Program-made: the position numbers and the translations under genes
From: Alphaproteobacteria bacterium
GTDB taxonomy: Bacteria; Pseudomonadota; Alphaproteobacteria; CAAGCB01; CAG-977
Direction of reading: 5' to 3'
NCBI GenBank assembly: GCA_900768845.1
Contig: CAAGEK010000056.1
Span: forward strand, 1-59,862
Length of the DNA stretch: 59,862 nucleotides
In this document: positions 25,393 to 33,425 of the stretch, one piece after another
How the letters are laid out: every line of letters begins with the position of its first letter
Position numbering within the stretch: position 1 is the first letter of the stretch
The notes under the pieces: generated by a model
Databases searched by the model: none
What the model saw: the letters and a program-made list of their open reading frames with translations, nothing else
What the model was told of the DNA's origin: nothing

Positions 25393-27374
25393 TATGCCAT
25401 CTCCCTGACGTGAGATTCGATAAAGGCGATTTCTTCATCGGAAAGACCGTATTTTTTGTAAAGTTGCAGGTCGATTTCGTGAACCGGTTTCGACCAGTCG
25501 ATGTCGGAGTTGTCTGTAAAATCTTGGAGAGGAACATTTGCCCACGTTGGAGGATTATTATCTTGTGTAACTTTTAAAGTTCCAAGCATTACACGGGAAA
25601 ACTTTCCTTTTATGTATTTAAGGCAGGCTTCTCCTTCATTTTCTGTTTCAAAAGTTCCTATACCGATAAAAGATCGTGTGTAGCCGATAAGGGGTGTGCC
25701 GATAAGGGGTGTGCTTAATACTTCTCCTAAAGCTCCTGTCCCATTCGATTTCGGAACACATACTTTATATTTTTCAAGATTTTCGTGGGCTTCGATATAT
25801 TTTCTTTCTACATATTTGTAGATTCGTTTGTTGTTACTTAAACCGAGGATTTTTAAGTCGTCATCTTTTTTCTTTTCATCTGTAAAAATTGGAAGCTCAA
25901 AGATATTGCTTTCTAAACGCTTATCTGTCCGATTTAAATTCGGATAAGTTTTGTTTAATTCATCTAAATGAAAACGATTTTGGGAATATATTATGTCAAC
26001 TATTGATGAAAAATTGTTTTTCAAAACCTTGTGGAGAATAGAGTTTAGTTCTGGAAATGATGTGAATGTTTTTATGGCTCCATATTTTTCCTTTTTATTG
26101 TGATATGAAATACATATTCCTCCTTTTATATCTTGACTGGGGAATACGCTTCGACAATCTGCATAATAACGGCTTATTTTTAAATGCTCATCATTAAGCA
26201 TTTTTTGATTAAATTCCTTTGGTGTTCCTCCCGCATTAAACAAGAAACGGGCAGGATGAATCAATTCAACAACAGTTCCGAACTTGTGAGCTTCGTCCAT
26301 CAAATAGTTATATACAGGTTTTCCGTAATTCTTTTGTTCTCCGACGCTTTCATCTTGATAAGGAGGATTTCCGATCACAAAATCAAACTTCATCGTGTTG
26401 ATTCCTTTCAGTTCTTTGAATTTCAGGATTTTTTTGCTTCGCCAATCTTTGATCAGGCACGCCGTTTGTTCGGAAAACGATACCGTGTCGGCGAATAAAT
26501 CAAGTTGAGGGCTTTGTTCTGCGCAAAACGGGACGCAGTCTTTCAACCCGTCCATCTGCCAAATGTTCCACGCGATAATGTTGGCGATTTGTTTCAATAA
26601 AATCAGCGGCGCGGGTTTCTTAAATTTAGCGGTGTAATAATCCCCGAACGTGAACAACAGATTTTCGCGCGCCAACAGCAGATTGTCGCCCTGAAACTCG
26701 TAACCGTATGTGCTCTCATACGCGCGTCTGACCCAAACGAACCATTCCGTTTCGCTTTCCGTATTTTCCCCGACGATCCGCAACTTCCTGTCCAAAACGC
26801 CGATACGCTTTTCAATCGGCAAAAACTCGCCCGTCGTCGTGTCGTATCGCGAAACCAGATACGGGGCTTCGCCGCAGGTGATTTCCAAACGCTTTGAATC
26901 GACATAGCGCGTCCATGCCGGCGCTTTTCCTTTGCCCTGTTCAAATTCGACGGGCGACGCGGTCGGCTTCCAATCGCGCTCGTCATCGGTCGGGATATTA
27001 AAAACGTCTTTGCGTCCAAACCATTCTTCGTCGCAAAGATTGTTCATCAGGTTGCAAATCCAACTCGGTGTAAAGACTTCCGCCGATTTTCGCGTCCGGT
27101 TGCGTTGCGCTTCTTTGTTTTTGGCAATACGGGGCTGAATGATTTTTGTATTCGCTCCGGTTATCAGCGCGGGCAAAATCTCTTTTTCCGGCGCATACGC
27201 CAAACCGTTCGCGATATAATCGTCCGTTGCCCAAACGATATTCCGCCCCGTCGTTTTGTCCCGTAACAACAAATCCAGTAAAAACGGGCTGGCATCCAAA
27301 ATGTCCTGTTCCAAAACGTCAATGACGGAAGCGGACGAAGACGCGCTCGCTCCCTCAATGACTGTTTTATCCAT
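25392..27374 (-). CDS. Eco57I-like N6-adenine DNA methyltransferase
   Basis: 660 aa. The N-terminal region includes the signature SAEVFTPSWICNLMNNL (residues ~98-113) and the catalytic motif IV FVIGNPPYQDE with NPPY at 336-339. The C-terminal end (NNPPTWANVPLQDFT, SDIDWSKPVHEIDLQLYKKYGLSDEEIAFIE) is a conserved tail of this family. The region between (residues ~340-610) should recognise the DNA target; it is markedly AT-richer than both flanks. A 15-bp direct repeat at 25683-25712 duplicates TPLIG. It modifies host DNA against the helicase-type restriction protein encoded next. The start lies inside a large inverted repeat likely to control expression. Confidence 0.88.
   Translation of the reverse strand: MDKTVIEGASASSSASVIDVLEQDILDASPFLLDLLLRDKTTGRNIVWATDDYIANGLAYAPEKEILPALITGANTKIIQPRIAKNKEAQRNRTRKSAEVFTPSWICNLMNNLCDEEWFGRKDVFNIPTDDERDWKPTASPVEFEQGKGKAPAWTRYVDSKRLEITCGEAPYLVSRYDTTTGEFLPIEKRIGVLDRKLRIVGENTESETEWFVWVRRAYESTYGYEFQGDNLLLARENLLFTFGDYYTAKFKKPAPLILLKQIANIIAWNIWQMDGLKDCVPFCAEQSPQLDLFADTVSFSEQTACLIKDWRSKKILKFKELKGINTMKFDFVIGNPPYQDESVGEQKNYGKPVYNYLMDEAHKFGTVVELIHPARFLFNAGGTPKEFNQKMLNDEHLKISRYYADCRSVFPSQDIKGGICISYHNKKEKYGAIKTFTSFPELNSILHKVLKNNFSSIVDIIYSQNRFHLDELNKTYPNLNRTDKRLESNIFELPIFTDEKKKDDDLKILGLSNNKRIYKYVERKYIEAHENLEKYKVCVPKSNGTGALGEVLSTPLIGTPLIGYTRSFIGIGTFETENEGEACLKYIKGKFSRVMLGTLKVTQDNNPPTWANVPLQDFTDNSDIDWSKPVHEIDLQLYKKYGLSDEEIAFIESHVREMA
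25683..25712. repeat. 15-bp perfect tandem duplication inside the methylase
   Basis: GCCGATAAGGGGTGT occurs twice in a row, coding in-frame for TPLIG-TPLIG in the target-recognition part of the methylase. It could be a recent slippage event altering that domain without a frameshift. Confidence 0.85.
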
Positions 27375-27379
27375 TTTTA

Positions 27380-27430
27380 CCGCCGTTTTAAAATTTAACC
27401 CTCGTTAAAGGTTAAAAAATAAAACGGCGG
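27380..27430. promoter_or_regulatory. Long inverted repeat at the start of the R-M operon
   Basis: CCGCCGTTTTA (27380-27390) and TAAAACGGCGG (27420-27430) pair perfectly; the inner AAATTTAACC/GGTTAAAAAA pair for 7 of 10 positions around a 9-nt loop. On the minus strand the right-hand end, GGCGG, is the only ribosome site for the methylase and would be hidden in the stem. It can be an operator, a translation-blocking hairpin, or both. Confidence 0.55.
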
Positions 27431-27478
27431 CGGTGCTTTTACCGTTGCGGGCAAAAGTAAAAATAAGTATGTTAAAAT

Positions 27479-28081
27479 CTAACGAGGGTCGCTTTTTAAA
27501 TACGCGTAGAGCGTCACGGAACTGACTTTTAACCGTTGAGCAACCTGAACGACAGGAAGCCCTTGATTCAACAGTTCGGAAATCTTTTCTTCTTTCCCGT
27601 CCAAAGCGTGCTTTTTGTTGCGACTGCCGAAAGGACGGCCGAGCCGTTTCCCGTTGGCTTTACGGCGTTGAAGGGCTTCTTTCGTGCGCTTGCTGATCAT
27701 TTCCCGTTCCAATTCGGCAACCAAACCGAATGCGAATGCCAAAACCTTGCTCTGCACGTTGTCGCCCAACTCGTAGCCGTCTTTGACAGTCAGCACTTTC
27801 GCGCCGATTTTCATGCAGTGTTCCAAAATGGAGATAACCATAAACAACCGCCGCCCCAGCCGCGACAGTTCGGAACAGATAATCACATCGCCCGATTTTA
27901 TCCGTTTCAGCAGTTTGCCGAGTTTTCGCTTTTCGGGTTCTTTTATCCCCGACACGCCGTCGTCGATAATCCAGCTTTCAATCGACAGTCTCCGCGTTCG
28001 CGCCAAATCCTCCACGCCGATTTTCTGATTGTCGCAGTCCTGCTTGTCCGTGGACACCCTTAAATATCCATATACCGTCAT
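27479..28081 (-). CDS. Serine recombinase (resolvase/invertase family)
   Basis: 200 aa. The catalytic N-terminus begins TVYGYLRVSTDKQD with the nucleophile at Ser10; CSELSRLGRRLFMV and the AELEREMISKRTKEAL helix follow. The C-terminus carries a helix-turn-helix (LPVVQVAQRLKVSSVTLYAYLK). It is nearest to the master-invertase type of small serine recombinases. Its start overlaps the relaxase stop as ATGA, so it is in the mob operon. It may resolve element multimers or invert a nearby site; inverted copies of ACCCTCGTTA flank the gap just downstream. Confidence 0.9.
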   Translation of the reverse strand: MTVYGYLRVSTDKQDCDNQKIGVEDLARTRRLSIESWIIDDGVSGIKEPEKRKLGKLLKRIKSGDVIICSELSRLGRRLFMVISILEHCMKIGAKVLTVKDGYELGDNVQSKVLAFAFGLVAELEREMISKRTKEALQRRKANGKRLGRPFGSRNKKHALDGKEEKISELLNQGLPVVQVAQRLKVSSVTLYAYLKSDPR

Positions 28082-29121
28082 CGTTCGATTTCCCTTTCTA
28101 TTCCCCGTTGAGTGTTGATAGATTTTTCAGGGCGGATACGGGTGATTTCGGCGGCGGTCAATTTGAAAGTTTTGCTTGTCGGGAAAGAGGGCGGGCGGGG
28201 CGTTTCCGTTTCGCCGAACACTTTGGCGTTGTTCCTGGCATACCAAAACGCCGTGCGGCTGTTTTCGGCGAACATTTCGATAAAAAGCTGCTTCGCCCGT
28301 TCAGGTTCCGTGAAGTGCCTTGCCCATTCGTCAAGCGTTCGTTGTGCCGTTTCGTTGATGTCGTATCGTTTCGCTTCGATCGTGATCCCGAACGGCAGGC
28401 GTTGTCCGGCTTCTGTTTTGAGGCGTTTCGACCATTCGGGGACTTGACGTTCCAAAAGCGTTTTGCGCTTCGGCTTCGCTTTCGTCCTGTCGATGCAAAT
28501 CTCCCGTTCGTTGCAGTAGCTTGCCCGCATATTCAAGCCGAACGCTTTGCCGACTTCGACCTGATGTTGACGCATCATCATCAGTTCTTTTTTACCGAAG
28601 CGCAGACGCTCCCGTCCGTTCGTTTCGCAAAGCAAAACGTGTCCGTGAACGGCGGATTGATGAACGTGGGAACAATAAACGTATTTGAAGCCCCGTTCCG
28701 CGAACGGTTCCAGATACTTTTGCATAAAGCGTTCAGTCTTTTCCGCCGTCATTCGCGCCGCTTTCGGGAAAGACACGACGATGTGCGCCAGTTGCCGCCC
28801 GTCTTTCCGCTCGGGCTTCGGCATTTCGGAAAGCTTTTGTTCAAAGTCTTCCGGTCTTAAAAGCGTTCCTTCCTCGTCGTATAAGGGGCGGACTTCCTCC
28901 AATCCCGCCGATTTCTCGGCAAGATAGGTCATCGCTCTCAACGGGCCGCGCCCCGCTTTGATATGCGAAACGATCTTGACGACCGCTTCAAACGGACGGT
29001 TTTGAAAAGCAGATCGGGACATCGACATTTGAACCGGCTCGGGTTTGCCGTAATGAAGCGGAAAGTAAATCCCGCGGATATGTTCTTTGAGAAAATCGTA
29101 GGGGCTTTTATTTCTTGCCAT
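28078..29121 (-). CDS. mobA: Relaxase / mobilization nuclease
   Basis: 347 aa. A relaxase nicks oriT and pilots the strand into the recipient. The metal-binding histidine cluster is clear: SHVHQSAVHGHVLL with H152, H154, H159 and H161. The upstream VVKIVSHIKAGRGPLRAMTYLAEKSAG resembles the N-terminal region of VirD2-like relaxases, and QLAHIVVSFP is the strand before the His motif. The nicking Tyr cannot be assigned with certainty (Y8 and Y19 are candidates). The C-terminus is basic. It overlaps mobC by 14 bp and the resolvase by 4 bp. Confidence 0.85.
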   Translation of the reverse strand: MARNKSPYDFLKEHIRGIYFPLHYGKPEPVQMSMSRSAFQNRPFEAVVKIVSHIKAGRGPLRAMTYLAEKSAGLEEVRPLYDEEGTLLRPEDFEQKLSEMPKPERKDGRQLAHIVVSFPKAARMTAEKTERFMQKYLEPFAERGFKYVYCSHVHQSAVHGHVLLCETNGRERLRFGKKELMMMRQHQVEVGKAFGLNMRASYCNEREICIDRTKAKPKRKTLLERQVPEWSKRLKTEAGQRLPFGITIEAKRYDINETAQRTLDEWARHFTEPERAKQLFIEMFAENSRTAFWYARNNAKVFGETETPRPPSFPTSKTFKLTAAEITRIRPEKSINTQRGIEREIER

Positions 29122-29455
29122 AGTAAGCCTCCAATAAAGCGTCGATTTTTAGCCGCGTTTGATGAAACGCCGCAAGTTCTTGCGCCATTGTTTCAAACAG
29201 GGCTTCCGGAACGGGATCTCCGTTCGCCCGACAAGCGTTCAACGCCCGGAGGCTTTGGTTGAAGTTGATGGCGATCCTCCGCAATTCACCGTTCAGGGCG
29301 ATCAGATTGTCGATTTCTTCCTGACGGGGGATCTTCAAGCCCCTTAACGCCGCGACGATCGACAGACAAATGAAGCGGGAGGCGTTCGTTGACACCTCGT
29401 TCACTTCGTCCAAAAGACGTTGTTCGATTCTGAATGTTTTGATGGTTTTTGCCAT
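29108..29455 (-). CDS. mobC: Mobilization accessory protein MobC-like
   Basis: 115 aa from ATG 29455 with GAGG nine bases upstream; a TTG two codons earlier is not needed. The N-terminus (KTIKTFRIEQRLLDEVNEVS) suits a ribbon-helix-helix fold and the pattern LIALNGELRRIAINFNQSLRALN is the MobC signature. MobC-type proteins bind oriT and help the relaxase open the DNA. The candidate oriT begins 27 bp upstream of this start codon. Confidence 0.82.
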   Translation of the reverse strand: MAKTIKTFRIEQRLLDEVNEVSTNASRFICLSIVAALRGLKIPRQEEIDNLIALNGELRRIAINFNQSLRALNACRANGDPVPEALFETMAQELAAFHQTRLKIDALLEAYYGKK

Positions 29456-29481
29456 AAGCAAATGCCTCGCAGAGCCGACAA

Positions 29482-29514
29482 GCGTTCCGCCGTATTACGA
29501 AACGCGTATCCGGC
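29482..29514 (+). other. Candidate origin of transfer (oriT)
   Basis: An imperfect inverted repeat GCGTTCCG (29482-29489) / CGAAACGC (29498-29505) is followed seven bases later by TATCCGGC, close to the RP4-type nick sequence TATCCTG^C. The expected nick would fall after base 29512. It lies directly upstream of mobC-mobA, the usual place for oriT. Confidence 0.45.
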
Positions 29515-29554
29515 TAATCCTTATTTTGTTGCTGTTGAGTGACTCCTGCCGCGG

Positions 29555-30673
29555 CTACGGTATCCGCTTGAGAACGCGGGACGCGATGCCGGCGATTTGT
29601 TTCGCCTTTTCGCTTTTCGGTTCGGGAAGTCTTTTTTGTTCGGTCAAAGGTTCGTTTCCGAACGCGTCCCTTAACGCTTTCAGTTTGAAGTCGAACCGGT
29701 CGGGATTGAAAATGCCGTTCGGGTGGCAAACCGACCATAAAGTCGATATGCCCCCGAAAGAATAAAGCGCACGCTTTTCCCTGTCCGTCAGTTCTTCGAC
29801 GAAAGCCTCCCGCGTCGCCATGGAAACATAGTCCCGCCGCAGATAGTCCGCGCACTTGGCGATAAAGTCGTTTTCGGCGGCGGACGCTTTCACATACTTG
29901 GCGAATATCGCGGGATCGGGCGGGCGTCCGTAAAAGTTCTCGTTCTTTAAGACTGCCATACAGACGGCGGCGAATTCCTCGTCCGTAAAGTCGTCCCGAT
30001 ACGCCTGATACGTCAGCTCCGCCGCGTCCGTGTCGATCAGGACGCTTTTCGCGCTCAAAAGAATCCCGTAATGGCGCAAGAAAAACATCTTATCCATGCC
30101 ATACCTCCGGTTCAAAATCCGCGCGTTGCGTTCGGCGACCGTTCCGCTCGGCTTTTCCCTCGACAGCCAGTTCCGCCACGCCGAAGCCCAGTCCGGTTTC
30201 TTCGTTCCTTTTTGGAGCCAGTAATCACGAAACCGAAGATAGACAGCCTCCGCGTCGCCCTGAAAATTCAGAGCCTCCGCCGCTCGGCGCAGTTCGTCCG
30301 GCATCGTTTCCGAACAGTAGGGGGAAAACTTAAAGGAAAGAGGGATAATATCACTTTCTCTATCTCTATCAGTAGAGTCCGTATGCGTTTGTTTCGCGGC
30401 GTGTTCGTGCGCATTCGATCGCTGTTGTTCATAGCGTTTCAATACGCTCGCACGGTTCTTGTTGCATTTGGCTAAATACCGTTCGTTATCGCGTTCAAAC
30501 TGCGCCTAAAATATCCTGAACAGAGGGCGCGCAACCGCCGTCAGTTCGATCGGCAGGTTTCGGTGATAGTGATTGATTGCGCGGCACAAACTTAATTCGT
30601 CCTCGTCGTTCAGTTCGTTGAACAGCGGCAGGGTGTCGATGTAAATCAGAAAACTTTTCCGCTTTTCCGTCAT
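29555..30673 (-). pseudogene. Replication-organizer-type gene split by an in-frame amber codon
   Basis: One reading frame runs from ATG 30673 to 29555 with a single TAG at 30506-30508. The first part (MTEKRKSFLIYIDTLPLFNELND, ALCRAINHYHRNLP, PLFRIF) matches the start of the DUF6291-like family. The frame resumes at once with AQFERDNERYLAKCNKNRASVLKRYEQQ, which continues the same family pattern, so the stop interrupts one protein. The C-terminal part holds PDWASAWRNWLSRE, a motif shared with DnaT and phage replisome organizers, plus an unrecognised domain. A TTG at 30442 could restart translation of a 295-residue product. The start overlaps the upstream gene as ATGA. It probably served element replication. 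Confidence 0.65.
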
Positions 30674-30906
30674 ATCGCGCCCGCCTTGTCCGAAGTGGAC
30701 TTGAAAGCGGGGGATAGCCGTTCCGCCGCCCACGCGTCCAGATCTTCGATCGCATAAAGAACGCATTTCGTTCCGAACTTGTGGAACTTCGGACCGCCGC
30801 CGATCGTGGCGAGCTTGCCCAACGTCTTATACGTCGTATGAAACCCGATTTCCGTCAGATAGGCGGACGCTTCTTTTCGGGAAAGATATTTTTTCATTGG
30901 CAACAT
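30670..30906 (-). CDS. Helix-turn-helix DNA-binding protein (AlpA/excisionase-like)
   Basis: 78 aa. The start at 30906 follows a strong AAGGAGGT by four to five bases. KKYLSRKEASAYLTEIGFHTTYKTLGKLATIGGGPKFHKFG, then VLYAIEDLDAWAAERL, is a MerR-like winged helix of the AlpA/HTH_17 type, used by excisionases and small regulators of mobile elements. It is translationally coupled to the replication gene downstream. It may be the element's excisionase or a repressor of the replication operon. Confidence 0.8.
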   Translation of the reverse strand: MLPMKKYLSRKEASAYLTEIGFHTTYKTLGKLATIGGGPKFHKFGTKCVLYAIEDLDAWAAERLSPAFKSTSDKAGAI

Positions 30907-31056
30907 AATGACCTCCTTGTTACTCGTGTTGATTTGACAACGACAAGGTCATCAGGTTTTTACCGCGCTCTCAACGGGCGCACGGTGCGGGGGGAGAGGG
31001 GCGCACCCTTTCGCACAAGGTCGAAAATCAGAGGAAATCCGCCGGAAACAAAGAAC

Positions 31057-32076
31057 TCACTTTTTTGTTTCGGACAGCTTGGGTGCGCCCCCTTTTTGAG
31101 CCTCCGGCAAGCGGATCGCCTGCGCGATGTATTCGGCGAATCTTTGGGAGATTTCGATGTTTCTCTTGTTCCCGCTTTCAATGACGGCGTGTTCGACGAT
31201 CTTTTTGACGGGCTGATTCGTCTTTGAGATTTTCAGTTCTTCGATCACGTCTTTCATCACAAGCATATACGGGGAAACGTAATCCAATTCCTCAAGCGTT
31301 TCCGAAAAGGATTTGTTTTCCGTTTGCGTCAACGCCAAAGGAAATAATACTTGCAGTTGATCCGTCGGGATTTCGATACGGCTTAGACCGTTGAGGAAAA
31401 CGCTGCAAGTCGAAAACGTCAGCGCGTTCCATTTCGGGTGCAGGACGGAAACGTGTTCGTTCTCCCGTATCATACGGCGATTCGATTGACGCTCCGGCAA
31501 ATGAAGATTCATTCGTTGCGCAAAACGCTTCGCCCGGAACGCGCTTTCAAATTCTTTGTCGCGAAGTTCTATCCGTCGTTTTGCCCGTTCGCTTTCGGGG
31601 ACTTCCGCCGCCCAGGCGTCCAATTCGGGACAAAACGGCAAACCGGAAAACGTGTATTTGAAAAACCGCTCGATCGGCACATACGATCGGGGGATTTTCG
31701 GGGAGGGCTTCTCTCCCGTGAAATAAGTCAGCGCGGTCAACGGGTGATGAAACAGTTTCGCCAGAAAACAGACGGGCTTGATAAGGACGATTTCCAACAG
31801 AAACGCGAAACAATAAAAAGCGAAAGCAAACGGCAGGCAAATGACCGAACAGCGTTCGCAGGGAATACCCGTGATTTCGATGTTTCTGTTTTCAATAGCT
31901 TGCTTTAACTGCTTTTCGGCGAAACGAAACGTCTTCCCGTCAAAGCGTTGCTTTCGCTCGAAAGGGATCCTGTCGGCTCGATTTTCAAACGCGGGCCACC
32001 CGAATGCGATCCACTCCAAAGCCTCGTTTATATCGCAATACGGTTTGATCTGATTGTGCGCCGTGTCGTCCGTCAT
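31057..32076 (-). CDS. Unrecognised protein with a hydrophobic segment
   Basis: 339 aa, not recognised. The N-terminal ~70 residues (DINEALEWIAFGWPAFENRAD, FRFAEKQLKQAIENRNIEITGIP) resemble a domain common in uncharacterised proteins of alphaproteobacterial mobile elements. Residues 78-107 (VICLPFAFAFYCFAFLLEIV and on) are very hydrophobic, enough for a membrane hairpin. The C-terminal region is helical and charged (KKIVEHAVIESGNKRNIEISQRFAEYIAQAIRLPE). It is the first gene read inward from the right border and lies alone, 150 bp before the HTH gene. Confidence 0.6.
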   Translation of the reverse strand: MTDDTAHNQIKPYCDINEALEWIAFGWPAFENRADRIPFERKQRFDGKTFRFAEKQLKQAIENRNIEITGIPCERCSVICLPFAFAFYCFAFLLEIVLIKPVCFLAKLFHHPLTALTYFTGEKPSPKIPRSYVPIERFFKYTFSGLPFCPELDAWAAEVPESERAKRRIELRDKEFESAFRAKRFAQRMNLHLPERQSNRRMIRENEHVSVLHPKWNALTFSTCSVFLNGLSRIEIPTDQLQVLFPLALTQTENKSFSETLEELDYVSPYMLVMKDVIEELKISKTNQPVKKIVEHAVIESGNKRNIEISQRFAEYIAQAIRLPEAQKGGAPKLSETKK

Positions 32077-32306
32077 CGAAAAGCCCTTTTTTCAAAGTTC
32101 GAACGCTATTGTCGGACGGAATGAAACGCCTTGCAAGTGTTTGTATTTTCGATGTTTGCCGTTAAATGCGTTTAATTGCTTTTTATTGCTTTTGATTAAC
32201 ATTTTTCCCGATTCAAAAACCGAAACCGGAAACCGAAAGCGTTTTTTATCCGCTTTTACCGATTCGATGTGAAATTTTTTTTGAGCCTGTAAAAGCCCCC
32301 GTTGCG

Positions 32307-32325
32307 TGTTACCTATTTGTTACCT
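32307..32325. promoter_or_regulatory. Right arm-type sites for the integrase (two TGTTACCT motifs)
   Basis: TGTTACCT at 32307-32314 and 32318-32325, direct, 11 bp apart, matching the pair near the left border in sequence, orientation and spacing. This supports a function in integration or excision. Confidence 0.55.
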
Positions 32326-32351
32326 TTTGAGGTGAAAAGAGAGGCTCTTGA

Positions 32352-32391
32352 AAAATTTTAACCCCCGAAAACTTCAATGTTTTCAGGGGTT
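32352..32391 (-). terminator. Element-supplied terminator for tRNA-Val
   Basis: On the minus strand AACCCC-t-GAAAAC pairs with GTTTTC-g-GGGGTT around a 6-nt loop, then AAAATTTTT follows. It sits at the element end immediately past the tRNA 3' end and replaces the terminator displaced to 15192-15229. Confidence 0.7.
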
Positions 32392-32393
32392 TA

Positions 32394-32470
<77 letters not shown>

Positions 32471-32559
32471 ATATTTTTGTTTACCTCAACGCGGTATTTA
32501 TGCTTTTATAGTCTTATGAGCATAATTGCAACAAAAAAATTCACCCGAGGCAAAAAAAA

Positions 32560-33423
32560 TTGGCGGCGTTGGAAAATTATCCCCCTTATCTGCTTCAAAA
32601 GTCAGGAAAAGTCGAAACTCCGTTGATTTTCGCTTCGCCTCACAGCGGTACGTTCTATCCCGAACGGCTGTTTCATTTGTCCGACCGGACGTTGGAAGAA
32701 TTCCAAAAGAATGAAGACGCCGCCGCAGACAAGCTGTTTTCATTCGCCCCCGCTTGCGGTGTTCCGTTGCTCAGCGCGGTATACGGGCGGGTATGGGTGG
32801 ATTTGAACCGCCATCCCTTAGAGCTGGATCCCGATATGTTTTCCGATTCGCTGCCGGCGCAGGCTCAAACACAAACCAAACGCGTCAAAGCGGGATTCGG
32901 GTGTTTCCATAAAATCACCGCTCCGCACATTCCCGTATATAATAAAAAGCTTTTATTCCGAATCGAACAAAAACGACTCTTTGACATTCATTTCCCCTAT
33001 CACGCCGCTTTGACGGATTTGATCAAGAAAAACCTGACACGCTTCGGATATTCCGTTCTCTTGGACATTCATTCCATGCCCGATTTCGACAAAGGGCGCG
33101 GCATCAGGAACGGAACGCCGGATTTCGTTTTGGGAAACGCGGACGGGACTTCCTGTTCTCCCGAACTGACAGCAACCGTCGCCGGATGTTTGAAAAGCAT
33201 GGGATACGACGTCACGATCAACCTGCCCTACAGCGGAGCCTATACCACGCAGTATTACGGCCGTCCCAAAGGACATTCCCACGCTTTGCAAATCGAAATA
33301 GCCCGACGTTTGTATTGGAACGCGGACAAATATATGCCTTCCGAAGGCTTTTCATCCTTATGGCGTCATATGTCCGTCCTGACCGAACATTTGCAACGCA
33401 CTCTGCCGTTATTGCCGTTATAG
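32560..33423 (+). CDS. N-formylglutamate amidohydrolase
   Basis: 287 aa. The family hydrolyses N-formyl-L-glutamate to formate and glutamate, the last step of one histidine degradation route, or related N-formyl/N-acyl amino acids. Marks are PLIFASPHSGTFYP (metal-binding His), VDLNRHPLELD, SVLLDIHSMP and YSGAYTTQYYGRP. Translation seems to start at TTG 32560 with GAGG nine bases upstream; no ATG is available before PPYLLQKSG. No hut genes are nearby, so the true substrate is open. The lytic transglycosylase gene starts two bases after its stop. Confidence 0.85.
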   Translation: MAALENYPPYLLQKSGKVETPLIFASPHSGTFYPERLFHLSDRTLEEFQKNEDAAADKLFSFAPACGVPLLSAVYGRVWVDLNRHPLELDPDMFSDSLPAQAQTQTKRVKAGFGCFHKITAPHIPVYNKKLLFRIEQKRLFDIHFPYHAALTDLIKKNLTRFGYSVLLDIHSMPDFDKGRGIRNGTPDFVLGNADGTSCSPELTATVAGCLKSMGYDVTINLPYSGAYTTQYYGRPKGHSHALQIEIARRLYWNADKYMPSEGFSSLWRHMSVLTEHLQRTLPLLPL

Positions 33424-33425
33424 AA

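Larger units (their letters stand above)
32077..32393. other. Right end of the element: arm sites and a terminator, no gene
   Basis: This ~300-bp stretch holds the two TGTTACCT motifs and the hairpin that now terminates tRNA-Val. The rest is AT-rich (many TTTT and AAAA runs near 32150-32280) and shows no reading frame with a ribosome site. Confidence 0.6.

Noticed and set aside
22105..27374. BREX or DISARM-type system
   Set aside because: Only two genes are present; BREX/DISARM hallmarks such as PglZ, BrxC or DrmB are absent. The pair is better described as a restriction-modification system.
33186..33425. N-terminal extension of the lytic transglycosylase
   Set aside because: It overlaps the end of the formylglutamate amidohydrolase gene, lacks homology, and would bury the clear signal peptide starting at 33426.
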